From Castanea sativa (Eukaryota > Streptophyta > Magnoliopsida > Fagales > Fagaceae): a stretch of DNA of 64,000 nucleotides. The DNA is taken from the NCBI RefSeq assembly GCF_040712315.1, contig NC_134021.1, forward strand, positions 30,094,001 to 30,158,000, in the 5' to 3' direction. Below, piece by piece: positions 18,854 through 29,581 of the stretch (its first letter is position 1; the number at the start of each line of letters is the position of its first letter). A program made the translations under genes and the position numbers. A model generated the notes under the pieces. It did no database searches and was not told the origin of the DNA. It worked only from the letters and a program-made list of their open reading frames with translations.

Positions 18854-18926
18854 ATTTTGAATATCTTTATTTTACACAATACTAGATAGTAGATTTTTTT
18901 TTTTACAAAATATAAAACAATCCATC

Positions 18927-18966
18927 GACCCGACCCGACCCGACCCAACCCAACCCAACCCAACCC
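18927..18966. repeat. (GACCC)4(AACCC)4 pentanucleotide array
   Basis: Four perfect GACCC units followed by four AACCC units. It is telomere-like in style but is not the plant TTTAGGG repeat. It reads as a Gly/Val-rich peptide in one minus frame, which is spurious. Confidence 0.9.
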
Positions 18967-19163
18967 ATGTGGACTAATACTAGATAGTAGATAGTAATGT
19001 TTATGGATGTCACTAGAGGAAAGATTGAAGGCCTTTCTATTAAAGGGCTTTTTTCTTCTTCTTCTTTTTTTACCATCACACATGTGATTTACTTCATACT
19101 AATTATGTCAAACTTATATCAACGCTCCAATCCCATACTCTGTTTAGAAACAAAGTAAATCTC

Positions 19164-19214
19164 AACATTTACCTTACTTCTTTCTCAAAAAAAAAAAAAA
19201 AAAACATTTACCTT
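19164..19214 (+). mobile_element. Tail-only retroposon insertion with 12-bp TSD
   Basis: AACATTTACCTT at 19164-19175 is repeated exactly at 19203-19214. The 27 bases between are ACTTCTTTCTC plus an A run, the same TTCTC-A(n) end as the insertion at 16.9 kb. Confidence 0.85.
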
Positions 19215-19848
19215 GAAGAAAATGAAAGATTGAAAAGAAAATGACAATTCTCTTTTGAGAATACTAAATATTTTTAACACACACATGGGAAGAGGGGAGA
19301 AAGTCTTAAATAAATTTACAGTGGTGTATATCCAAAAATGCCTAAAATGACAGTTCTCATTAAATCGAAAATAATATGAACTTTTTAAAAAACTTATTAG
19401 ATCAGAAAATAATGCAAGGCCAAAGAATCACGTTTCAAATTAAACATGTGAACATATATAATATATTGATCTGGGAAAGGAAAACAAATGGATAGACTAC
19501 TAATAATAATATCAAAATGGCATGGGATAGGATTTAACAAATGAAGCATCCATTAAAGTAAAAGCTAGAATATTCGCAGAGTTAGAGCTTGCATTGCATG
19601 CCTACCTATTCTATAATCTTCTTTTCTAAATAGTAAATACAGCTCCACCGGTCACAAATATTATTCGAATCTATGCAGCAAAGTACGTAGAAAAAGGAGC
19701 TTACCTTAAAATATAAAAAGAAAGAAAAGAGGCATTGAGAAGGGAAGCACGTACTAATAATTAGGCAGCCTTTGGTAAAGGTTACTGGTTTTGGATTTTA
19801 AATTATGGCATAGAGAAATTTGGCCAACGAATTTTGGTGGAATGTATA

Positions 19849-20024
19849 TTATTTTAAGAAAAATGCTAGGACTATAACTTTTATCACAATTTGCTCACGT
19901 GGCAAGTCGTGAGCGGTAGAGTTATGGATCCAACACTTCTACTCCAACCCTCAACTTGCCACGTGAGCAAGTTGTGGCAAGAACTATGACAAAAGTTGTG
20001 GTCCTAACATTACTCTTATTTTAA
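19849..20024. mobile_element. MULE-type MITE with 9-bp TSD
   Basis: The element is at 19858-20015 (158 bp). The 9-bp duplication TTATTTTAA lies at 19849-19857 and 20016-20024. The terminal inverted repeats are long (about 45 bp): the left begins GAAAAATGCTAGGACTATAA and the right, reversed, begins GAGTAATGTTAGGACCACAA. The inner ends share TTGCTCACGTGGCAAG. A 9-bp duplication and long TIRs point to Mutator-like mobilisation. No coding capacity. Confidence 0.85.
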
Positions 20025-20095
20025 AATTCTTATACAATACTTAGATAGAAAGAAAAAGAAGGGAAGAGAAAGATGAGGAGGGAAATGCTTGTATT

Positions 20096-20582
20096 TAGGG
20101 GTGTTCATAAATCCAATCAGGTCAAGTTAGATGATTTTTTGTGGTTGAGAAATCCCTAACTCATCACATACAAACAAACTATCTCAACCTAGTCCACATG
20201 GGCTGGGTTGGGCCGCTGGATTATTTTATATTTTCTAAAAAATTGGAATTTTATCAATTATTTAAACACTTTTTTTTTCAATAAACTATTACAATTCACA
20301 CAATTATAGTCTAAAATTTTAAATCTATCAAAACTAGTTCTCAAAATACCAAAATAAATCAAATTAAAATTTTGAAATAAGAGTAATAAACTAAATTTAT
20401 ATGATGGCCGGGTTGGGTTAGATGAGATGAAAAAAAGTATCAAACCGAACCTAACCCAGCCAAAGGGTCAAAATAAAATTCCAATCTAATCCTCAACTCA
20501 CAAAAAACAAACTTAAAGGATTGGGTTGGGTAGGGTGGGGACAGTTTTGTTCTGTTGATGGGTTGAATCAATGCAACCCCTA
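20096..20582. mobile_element. Non-autonomous hAT-like element
   Basis: It begins TAGGGGTGTTCAT and ends, reversed, TAGGGGTTGCATTGATTC. The interior is rich in GGGTTGGGTT and AACCCAACC motifs, a style common in plant hAT relatives. The flanking 8 bp (CTTGTATT, ATCATATT) match at only five positions, so the duplication is decayed or the borders are slightly off. No transposase. Confidence 0.55.
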
Positions 20583-21311
20583 ATCATATTTCCTTCACAT
20601 TTCCTTGGTTTGGTGCACATGAGATAAAAGAGATTGGGTTGATGTGGAAGGATGCATATCTGTGGGGCACACATTTTTGTTTTCAATCCCAATTGGGCTA
20701 ATTAACAAAGGGGGAAGGGAGAGAGACTTTGTGGTGATTTTAACCTTTATATTGTAAAATCAATATAATTTACCCTTAATATATTATCACAAGTAACAAA
20801 AGTATTTAATTTTTCCAATTATATAGGAAAATTATTTGATATTTTTGAAGCACAATGATGCGATGCTACATTTTCTCACATTTACAGTGGATTCTATCAT
20901 AAATTTAATTAGTGAGATCTACCATAAATATAATAGAAGAGAACACTACATCACCGTGCTCTGAAAATACTCAATAACTACTTTTAAAAGTACAAAGATA
21001 AAAACATATAGGTATAACTTTTTCAATTCTTTTTGAAAAACAAACAAGGAAAGGAAATAGTTTTTCTTTATGTTTTTTATTTTTATTTTTTTTGCTATTT
21101 TACTTTCCCATTTTTCCTCTAGGAATATCTAGACATGGTGTTAGTATAAAGTAACTATTCTGGTGAAATTGTATTTAGTTATGATAGTAAGGGCATATTT
21201 GGTAGATTGTAATAAACACTGTAATGTAATTTTTTTTTATAGGCTATAATATAATAGTTATTTTTATAGTTTAGCTATTTTGTAATTTGGTTTTGTTTTT
21301 AATATAGGTAA
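20583..21311. other. Intergenic, no gene seen
   Basis: AT-rich sequence between the hAT-like element and a solo LTR. Nothing recognisable. Confidence 0.4.
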
Positions 21312-22006
21312 TGTGGGGACACAATTTTCAGACCAAGTCCAAAATGTAAGGGATTTTGGCCCAGTGAACCCAGTACAATAAATTTGTAGAGAGTGGGTCA
21401 AAGAGCTAGGTTTTAGTGCTTCGATAACAGTTAATATGGTTTTGAATGATGAGCCAACAAGAATTGAACCCGGTTTGGCGAGAAAGTTGGTTCTCGGTAC
21501 AGTCCGAGGAGCTCTGTTCTAGCATATATTGGATGACTATGGTTACAGGAGTTGTTGAAATTGCTATAGTGCTTTCTCTTTTCCTTTTTTTTTTTTTTTC
21601 CCATTCTCTGAGATCTCTACCCTTATTTACATTACATCTCTCCCTTCATCCTTACCCTACACGTGGACCACATGTGGACAGTTGATGGTTGTCCCATCAG
21701 CCCCCTCTAAAAGTCTTCTGGGGTGACTGTAAGGCTGCCATAATACTGTTCAGAGGTTACTTCCTCATTAATGCGGTGGTAGCAGTTTTCCCTTAGATAT
21801 TTTTGAGTCCTTATCCCTCTTGTATGTTCATAATGCTCATTGCTATCATTAGAACTTCCTGGAAGGTCATCCTTGATCATTAGGATCTATACCAGATTTA
21901 CGTTTGGCTTTATCCGAGGAGATAGTACTCCTCGGACTCGGACCACCCATGCTTCTCGGCCAAACCCACATGCTCTCGGCCAAATTCCAAAATTCATGAT
22001 CCCACA
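21312..22006. mobile_element. Solo LTR with GGTAA target duplication
   Basis: A 695-bp block starts TGTGGGGACAC and ends GATCCCACA. It is flanked by GGTAA at 21307-21311 and 22007-22011. Its first 100 bases share AATTTGTAGAGAGTGGG and neighbouring words with the LTRs of the Tat-like element at 36.7-44.1 kb, so it is a relative. No internal domain remains, as expected after LTR-LTR recombination. Confidence 0.85.
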
Positions 22007-22681
22007 GGTAATAATCATTCATTATGATTAGGTATTCTCTAAATTGAGGAATAATTATTCATTTCTAAAAAGATTTTGATAACTATTCCTAGGTAAGTGT
22101 AATAATTTTTTAAAATTAATATATTTCCAAATATAAAAAATTTTCATATGCATATAACAACTATAAAAATAAAAAAATTATAAAAAAAACCTCTCTCTCG
22201 AAATTTAAAAAATATTATTTTTTCAGAATATAATTGTATGAGTAAAATATTTCCTAAATATAGATATTCAGTTTTATTTTATTCAAATATTATAACTTAT
22301 AACTAAACTTATGAATAAGTTTAGTTAATCCATTATAAAACCTTTTATTCCCAATAATAAGGATTAACATTCTTGTCGCAATCTTCATTTAGTGTACCAA
22401 ACATGTCTTAATAAATACATTTTTTACCACAAAATAATACTCCTTCCGACCCAATGCAATCTCCATTTAATATCAAATGTGTCTTAATAAATACATATTT
22501 TTACCATTCTTGCCCTAATCTCCATTTAGGGTTGTCATACTTCATATTTATATGTTTCTCTTAAAATAAATATATAACTTTACATGCATATAGCCTTCTT
22601 CCAAATATATGTCTAATGTAATTACTATATCTATTTAAATACAATTACATAAATACAATGAAAATGGATATATATATATAT
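22007..22681. other. AT-rich interval with 65-70 bp imperfect repeats
   Basis: Between about 22370 and 22540 a unit containing CAATCTYCATTTA and GTGTCTTAATAAATACAT occurs twice, with part of a third. Otherwise featureless. Confidence 0.45.
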
Positions 22682-23431
22682 TGTGGGGGGTAAAAAGATC
22701 CTGATGGGAACATGGGCCTTTTGGGCCGTGTTAAGGAGGGCCGACCTGACCCTGGGTTTAGAAGTTGTTAATACTATGGATCAGCCCATGCGCCGAGGAT
22801 CCGAGGACCCAGCCGAGGGTGAACTTACCCTCGGATGAGCACCAAAGAACTCGGGATTTCATAGTAAAGGTTAGGGGATGGCACAGTTAAGGCCAATGGT
22901 TAAAGGGGGAAACCCTAGAATGCCCCAGAAGCACCGGTGTTGAAGAAATGTCAAAGATAAAGGCTGCTACCTCCACATTAAAGACCCTGCACCTACCACC
23001 CTGGCCGCATTAATGGGGAGGTGACACTTGAACAGTGGAAGGGAAACTTCTAGTTACTGTTCAAAGGCACTAAGAAAAGAAATATCTAGGCTAAGGGAGG
23101 AGTTGGGGCAACACGTGTATAAAGTATTAAAAAGAAGAGTATTTAAGAGAGGACTTAGAACAGACAAGAGGGGGGGACTTTCTGTAACCTAAAAAAGAAA
23201 AAAGACAAAGAGAGAGATAATATAAGAACAGCTCTCGGCTTACGTCCGAGGAGGCCCAATTACAATATTCCTTGTTGTTTTAAATTACTTGCAATCTTTA
23301 GTTTGTCATTTAATCCTCACCAACTTCTAACCTGGGTTTCACGCCCACACTTTACAAATTATTATTGTTTAAGGCTCATTGGGCCTGAGCCCATAACTGT
23401 TCTTGGGTCCAGGTGCAATTGTGCACTTACA
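22682..23431 (+). mobile_element. Solo LTR, family shared with 44.9 kb
   Basis: A 750-bp block starts TGTGGGGGGTAAAAAGATCC and ends GTGCACTTACA. It is flanked on both sides by TATAT (22677-22681 and 23432-23436). The duplication lies in a TA-rich site, so alone it is weak, but the minus-strand copy at 44920-45672 confirms both ends. TATA-like GTATAAAG on plus suggests plus orientation. Confidence 0.85.
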
Positions 23432-23440
23432 TATATATAT

Positions 23441-23820
23441 AGGGGTAAATTGGCTTTTGCCCTTATTTTTTAAAGTATCTAACACAATGTCCCTGTTTTG
23501 AAACTATTAAGCACCGTGTTCCTATTTTGAAACTCAATTGTTAGAAAATTGAGTTTCCCATAGAAATTGATTTTATGATTATCAAGTTCTAGGTAAGTTT
23601 TTGCAATGCTGGAGGAGCACCCGTGGCTTTCTCCAATTTAAAAAATCCAGCTGGAACTTGATTTTACTAAAATCAAGTTCCAGGGAAAAACTTACCTAAA
23701 ACTCGATAATCATAAAATCGAGTTACATTCAAATTCAATTTTTAGAAAATCAAGTTTCAAAACATGGAGAATTTGCTGGATATTTTTTAAAAAATAAGGG
23801 CAAAAGCCCATTTTCCCATA
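23441..23820. mobile_element. Foldback MITE
   Basis: About 375 bp with terminal inverted repeats of about 30 bp. The left begins GGGGTAAATTGGCTTTTGCC and the right, reversed, GGGAAAATGGGCTTTTGCCC; both continue CTTATTTTTTAAA. Inside, a second inverted pair (AACTTGATTTT / AAAATCAAGTT, and others) makes most of the element self-complementary. It sits in the same TA-rich tract as the adjacent solo LTR. Confidence 0.75.
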
Positions 23821-24116
23821 TATATGTATATATGAAACTCATTTGTAAGGCTCAATGACAACATAAAGATTTCCAAAGATAATAACTTTGAAAGTGTTGC
23901 ACCCATACCCATGGTAATTTAAACATAATCATCTTCATCTTCTTACTCATTTCCTCCAACTCCTAAAAAATTAATCTCATTAATTTCTGTCACAACCAAC
24001 ATTGTTGATTTCCCACTGAGCCACAACCAATATCGTCGGTTTCGCTGTGACCAATGATAATATCGTTGTGCTTCCTCGTAAAATGTGTATCTAGCTCCCA
24101 TTGATGGCAAGAATGA
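23821..24116. other. Intergenic, no gene seen
   Basis: Short AT-rich spacer between two MITEs with no supported feature. Confidence 0.4.
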
Positions 24117-24308
24117 AAATTAGAAGGGTAAAATACAAATCAACATTTCTGATAATTGAGCTAATGCTAGTTAGGTCCAAGACACTTCAAAATTGACCAA
24201 CTTGGTTTCTAATCACAGTAACAAATTAGTTAATTTTGAAAAATCTTGAACCTAGCTAGCATTAGCCCAAACCTCAAAGGTATTAAGTGTATTTTATCAA
24301 AATTAAAA
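24117..24308. mobile_element. MULE-type MITE, same group as 25.75 kb
   Basis: The element at 24126-24299 begins GGGTAAAATACAAATCAAC and ends with the near-inverse GTATTTTATC. Long imperfect inverted repeats run through TTAGGTCCAAGAC / AGGTTCAAGATTTTTCAAAA. The flanks AAATTAGAA and AAATTAAAA match at eight of nine positions. Confidence 0.7.
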
Positions 24309-24696
24309 GCTAGAATATAATTTCATTCCACCTTAAAAAGAAGGGAAAAAAAAGGAAATCACAAAATCCAATACAAAGTAGAATTAACAAACAAGACAAG
24401 AAAAAAAAAAGCAAAAAAAAAAAAGAAAGAAGAAGAATTATTATTCTCAAAAATCTGCAAAATACATTTTAAGTAGAGATACCAAAGGTAGTCTTTATTC
24501 ACTATACTTGAATATAGGGACGGATCCATGATTTTGAGTTAGTGGGGACTGGAGTTTAGGTATTTACGAACTATCAACAAAGACATTTCAACAGAATAAG
24601 CATCAACAAAGACAAATAAGCATTTTTTCGTAATACATTACAATTCAATCACCTATGAACAAACACGGATCCAGGATTTCAAATAAGCATCTATTT

Positions 24697-24895
24697 AGTA
24701 TTAATAAATTATACTACCGTACACCCTTAGTGTGGTGGTCACTCCACAAGTATAAATTCTTGTGGGGTGTGGGAGGTAAGAGTCGGGGTTCAAGTATTCA
24801 GGAGGGAGCTTCACACACATATACACTTAGATTAGGCTAGAGTAGAAATTCTATCTTATATAAAAAAAAAGAAAAGAAAAGTATTAATAAATTAT
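24697..24895 (+). mobile_element. tRNA-derived SINE with 16-bp TSD
   Basis: The SINE body is 24713-24879, with A-box-like GTGGTGGTCAC, B-box GGTTCAAGTATTC and an A-rich tail. The perfect 16-bp duplication AGTATTAATAAATTAT lies at 24697-24712 and 24880-24895. It is the best preserved copy of the family in the window and is inserted inside the hAT element. Confidence 0.92.
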
Positions 24896-25294
24896 CAATA
24901 AAGATAAATACACAAAATCATTGTTTTGTAATATATTACGATCCAATTGTCTATTAACAAAAACAAAGACACAAAACACTATTCTTTTTTACTACATTGA
25001 AACATTTTCATCATCTTATGCAAAAAATTTATGTCTATTTTAGCATAATAACCTAATTTTTTAATTTTATGTACTCACTTTTCAAAATATCTCACACCAA
25101 ATTATTTATTTTACACTACATTTCATCAAAATATTATTTCCTTATCAATTTTGTTTTTCATTTGCATAGCTATAGTAATTGTGTAGATTTGTCCAATCAA
25201 CCCTAAAATACACCCACATCAGTCTACATATTATTGTATAAAAATTCATTTATGTTATAGTAATTATATTAATTTGCAAAAATGCATAGATTGA

Positions 25295-25376
25295 TGTGGG
25301 TGTATTTTGGGGCTTATTGAACAAATTTGAGGCCTTGTGGGTGTATTTTGGGGCTTATTGAACAAATTTGAGGCCT
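25295..25376. repeat. 41-bp perfect tandem duplication
   Basis: A 41-bp unit beginning TGTGGGTGTATTTTGGGGC occurs at 25295-25335 and again, identically, at 25336-25376. Identity implies a recent event, or an assembly artefact. Confidence 0.9.
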
Positions 25377-25495
25377 TATGCTATTTTACAACTAATGCAA
25401 ATGCTATTAGAATGAAATTAATGTAAAATTGTAGGGGAGGGGCTCAAAATTTTTGAAAGAGGGGGGCCCATATATAAAATTGTAAAAAATACCTA

Positions 25496-25525
<30 letters not shown>
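25496..25525. repeat. (CATA)n microsatellite
   Basis: About seven CATA units, running into a TA run. Confidence 0.9.
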
Positions 25526-25531
<6 letters not shown>

Positions 25532-25743
25532 TATTATTTCTTTTTAAGACTAGGGGGGCCTGGTCCCCACCTAGTTCCATCCCTACTTGAATCTGTTTTG
25601 GATTTTAATTGAAAATTTGTGGTAAACTACAAGTATAATATGATTTATATTGTCAGATTGAGTTGGTAATTAAATTTATAAAGAGATTTTAAAGGTAAGA
25701 AATGACCAAAAAATTCACAATAAAAGTGTTGTTATTTTATAAA

Positions 25744-26012
25744 TAATTATTTGGGTAAAATATAGTCAATGCCCTTAAAGTTTGGACTAATACCAACCAG
25801 TTTCAAGATTTTTCAAAACCAACCAGGTTTAAAACTTTTCAAGACTAACCAATTCAGTCCCTAAACTTAACTTGGTCCTTAAACCGTTACTCATTTTTCT
25901 TCTCTTTCTCATAGTGATTAGGGACCAAGTTAGTCAGTTTTGAAAAGTCTTGAATCCAACTGACATTAACCCAGACTTCAGAGGTATTAACTATATTTTA
26001 CCCTAATTATTT
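25744..26012. mobile_element. MULE-type MITE with 9-bp TSD
   Basis: The element at 25753-26003 (251 bp) begins GGGTAAAATATAGTCAATGC and ends with the inverse of GGGTAAAATATAGTTAATAC. The perfect 9-bp duplication TAATTATTT lies at 25744-25752 and 26004-26012. The inverted repeats extend about 80 bp inward. Confidence 0.88.
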
Positions 26013-27257
26013 TTATACTTGAATCCAAATACAAATAAGAGAAAATACTCTTCTCTCTCCCTTTTCACCCTTCTCATGCTCATTCTTCCTAAAATCATTC
26101 TTACCAAACATAGTTCTTAAAATTTAAGGCTATAAGTCATAGAAATTAAAAATTATTGTTATTATTGACTTTTATATCACGGGAGTCAATTTCGTATTGT
26201 TTCAAGATTTATATATATATATATATATAAACTAATTTAAAATTCACATTTTATAAGCCCAAACATTAGACTAAGTTAAATAAACCAATATATTAGCTTA
26301 AATAACATGTTTTATAATTATTTTTATTTTACAAACCAAAACACTCAAAAATCTTTGATAATTTTATTTTGTACATTTTAGAAGAATGTCGATATTGATT
26401 TAATAGTTGGTACGAGATAGAGATATATATATCGCTACTAGGAGTACCCATTGACTTGGTCGTACCTCCACTTATCAAAAAAAAAAAAAGACTTGGTCGT
26501 ACCTCCCTCTATGTCGTCACAAACCCACTACCAAACTTGAGGAGCTTGGATATAAGCCCCACCTCCGATATCCTATATCCAAATGTTTTGCCTTGTAGTG
26601 GTTATTACCTTTACACTCAAATCTTCACCATGCTTTTGTTGTGGGGGCAAGAAGAAGTGGTATACAACATGACGGCATAGTCATGAGTCATGACCCATGA
26701 CAAATAACAGTCACATTCATATGCTTGTTGGATCACAGTTAATGTTTAAATAAGGGACTCTGATTATTTTCATTTTCACACACAAAGGTACAACGGACTT
26801 GGGAGTATTGATCATTAACTGGGGTCCATATTGTGACTTCACTACCAAATATTTTGAATAAGTGCTAATTATTTAGCATGACTCATGAGGAACATGCTGG
26901 AATCTCTCACCTCCACCGAAACTAGCAACAATTGTTGAATCTCAGGAATTCGATCTTAATTCTATAATCAATCATACAACAGATACCCTATAGTGGTCAT
27001 TGAAATAATATTTCCTAAAATATTTGAGACTGGGTGCTTTTTCTTGGGAAGAAAGGTGGTGATGAAGCCAATGGGAATTGTGGCTCAAAAAGTTTGGATT
27101 CCACTACATCCTTGTCACTTCAAAGGTGCTTAAGAGGTACAAGAAAAGCAAGATAAAAAGAAACCCATATGTGTCTCCATTGATAGCATTAATACCTACC
27201 CAAAAAATTTCACAATATTTTGTGCAATAATTTTTTGTGCAATAATTTGATTGAAAA
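26013..27257. other. Intergenic, one tail-only insertion
   Basis: No gene and no element boundary apart from the insertion at 26470-26489. The frames seen here are short and low-complexity. Confidence 0.4.
26453..26506 (+). mobile_element. Tail-only LINE insertion with 17-bp TSD
   Basis: GACTTGGTCGTACCTCC at 26453-26469 is repeated exactly at 26490-26506. The insert is only 20 bases, ACTTATC plus an A run. TTATC-A(n) resembles the 3' ends of the LINE fragments near 53.3 kb in this window. Confidence 0.88.
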
Positions 27258-27455
27258 TGTTAACATGTATAGTATTGTGGGCTTTAGGCCTAACTAGATT
27301 ACTTGTATAACACGCATTCTTGTACTACACTCTTACTTGTATTGCACTCATATTTACTTGTACTGCACTCATATGCCTCCTATATAAAGGCACTCATGTA
27401 TATTCTTTCAGTGAGAAATACAATACAATTATTCAGTATTTCTAATATAAATTTT
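27258..27455. mobile_element. LTR-like fragment
   Basis: It starts TGTTAACATG and carries GGGCTTTAGGCCTAACTAG, repeated ACTTGTATTGCACTC-type words and TCCTATATAAAGGC, a TATA-type segment, then GAGAAATACAATAC. This is the layout of a short Copia LTR. The 3' boundary and target duplication were not found. Confidence 0.5.
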
Positions 27456-28302
27456 TTTACTAGTTTTCATTTGAACTCATTACTAATATTATTTTTTTAC
27501 CTACCACTAAATTTATCACATAAGCAGATATGAAAAAATTGATCCTTTTTTTTTTTTTTGTCTATAGACTTTCTCTTTCATCAATATCACCCCCAATTCA
27601 TATAGAGAAGCTTCTTGCTTGCAACATGCTGTGTACATTGTTGCTCACTTTATGTACAGCTTAAAAGTTTCCTTTGGTTTGATACCTATGTACTGATTTT
27701 TTAGAAAATTGTTGCACCGTATGTCATGCAATGAAGGGGTGATTGTACTGAATTGAAGCGAATATTATGTATCAGAATGGTGGAAGAACATTAATATTCA
27801 TAAGGCATAAATTTAAAACAAGGTGCATAGAAGCTAGGTCTAATTAGCATGGCAGAAAAAGCTAGGCACAAGACTTTTTACAAATCTGGCAATCCTAATT
27901 TTTAATTTTTTGGGAACAGACCTCTTGGAGTCTCAATTTGGACTCTTTTTTTTTTTTTTCTTTGTTTTTTGCACTAATTATTTGCCTTATCTCCGAATAA
28001 GTGAGTATATGTAATCCATAGCCCCTACAAAAAATACGCCAAGAAATATAAAAGAAATTGATAGATATTTTACACTTTTTAGTTCTTATTATTTGGAGTC
28101 AGAACTCAGAACTTGGCCACTTAAACAAGTTGCTCGAATAAAGTGACTTGAAGTTATCCAAAAAAATATTGTCTCTTTTTCTTTTCATTTTTTCACTTGC
28201 TTCTCCTTTTTAGGATTAATAAATAATTTGTTTCGATTTCTTTTTCTCTTTTTTTTTTTCCTTTCACAATAACTAATATTAATATCCAAATAGAATAATA
28301 TA
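27456..28302. other. Intergenic, no gene seen
   Basis: T-rich and A-rich sequence with homopolymer runs. No coding signal. Confidence 0.4.
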
Positions 28303-28361
28303 TTGGACGGACAACTTTTTTTTTTTTTTTTTTTTTTTGAGAATCTTGGATGGACAACTTT
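28303..28361 (-). mobile_element. Tail-only retroposon insertion, minus, 16-bp TSD
   Basis: TTGGACGGACAACTTT at 28303-28318 and TTGGATGGACAACTTT at 28346-28361 differ by one base. The 27-base insert is a T run followed by GAGAATC. Reversed, it is GATTCTC plus an A run, the same TTCTC-A(n) end as at 16.9 and 19.2 kb. Confidence 0.82.
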
Positions 28362-28711
28362 AAAACTTCACAAGGAGAAATTTAATACCAATAGCATTTA
28401 ATAATATAAATAATGTGAATATCAAATAATATAAATAATGTGGGGCCAAAGTGTAGTGAGAAACTTTAGTAATGTAACGGCACTATAGAGTAAAGAGAAT
28501 CGTTGATGGAATTCCATCTCAGAAATCAGAATCTACAACACCTACTCCATTACGGGCATAGGATATATTCCCTTATATTTGGAGAAGCACTTCGAATTTA
28601 TTTTATCAAAGAAGCACTTGCAACCTTTTTGTCTTCTGGCTAAAGTCTAAACTCTAAACTACACCGGAAATTAAACCACGATTTCATCTTTTCTTTTAAC
28701 TCTTTTCTTTT

Positions 28712-29581
28712 TAGAGGGTATGGTATTGTTACTGGTAATACCGTAATAGGATTGCACTTTTACTTACACATGGTAGTAATTTGTCAAATCTATTACTAAC
28801 ACGTATCATATTATACTGTAACTTTAGGAGAAAATTAAATAAAATAATGTTTACGTCAAGTTTATATAGTAAATTCCATCACGTTAAATGTTTTACTTTT
28901 TTCTTTTTTGGGGGTCAAATGATAACAAGATCGCCCTCAATAAATTTATCACATTTGTTACTCATATCATATTGAACATTAACTTAATGTTAGGTATCGT
29001 AGACGTAGTCCTAAAAAACATAGATATCATAGAAGGCCGATGTGTGAATTCTTGTATGTAGCCCTTTCTGTCCTTTTGGGTATCAACCCGCTGTCAAGAA
29101 TTCGACTAGTTCAAAGCCCAAGTGAGTTTCAAATTCATTGTGCACTGTGATAAGCCCAAAGGATGAAACTCTAGGCCTTGTAATAATGGGGCCCAGCGCA
29201 TTCAAAAAAGGCCATCTGACTCTGCCTTCTAGTTCTAGAATCTTAAGTCAAACAATCTTTGCCAACCATGAATAAAGTCAACAATCATCCTGGCAAATGC
29301 AAGAGGTATGATCCACATCCTTTTATTCATTTATTTTTTCTAATTCTAGAAACACTAGAATATATCTACTAGTTGAGTTATAATGTTCTTGACAAATCTA
29401 TAAGAAATTAACCACAACACAGTCCATGAACAAAATTTTCACATTTAACAAATTTATATTTTAAAAAAATCAGAAATATTTCTCAACTTAATAGTGAGAT
29501 TTTAATTTTTTTTTTTTCAATGAAAATTCTAATGTTGTTAAAAAGACTATAAAATGAGAACCCATATATCTCTATATTATA
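28712..29581 (+). repeat. Dispersed duplicated segment, copy 1
   Basis: This roughly 870-bp stretch aligns collinearly with 46623-47460. Shared words include CTTCTGTCCTTTTGGG-like, CAAAGCCCAAGTGA, GAGCCCAAAGGATGAAA-like, TAGGCCTTGTAATAATGGG and AATAGTGAGATTTTAAT. Divergence is substantial, with indels. No coding frame is conserved between copies, so it is an old repeat or a duplicated flank rather than a gene. Confidence 0.7.

Larger units (their letters stand above)
24507..25593. mobile_element. Non-autonomous hAT element with 8-bp TSD
   Basis: The element at 24515-25585 (1071 bp) starts TAGGGACGGATCC and ends CCATCCCTA. Its flanks CTTGAATA (24507-24514) and CTTGAATC (25586-25593) match at seven of eight positions, and an 8-bp duplication is the hAT signature. 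Subterminal GTGGGGACTGG and its inverse CCTGGTCCCCAC support the borders. No transposase. It contains a SINE at 24.7 kb, a 41-bp tandem duplication at 25.3 kb and a CATA microsatellite at 25.5 kb. Confidence 0.75.

Noticed and set aside
18781..19083. Minus-strand frame with Gly-Val-Gly repeat
   Set aside because: Translation of the GACCC/AACCC array and a TATG microsatellite.
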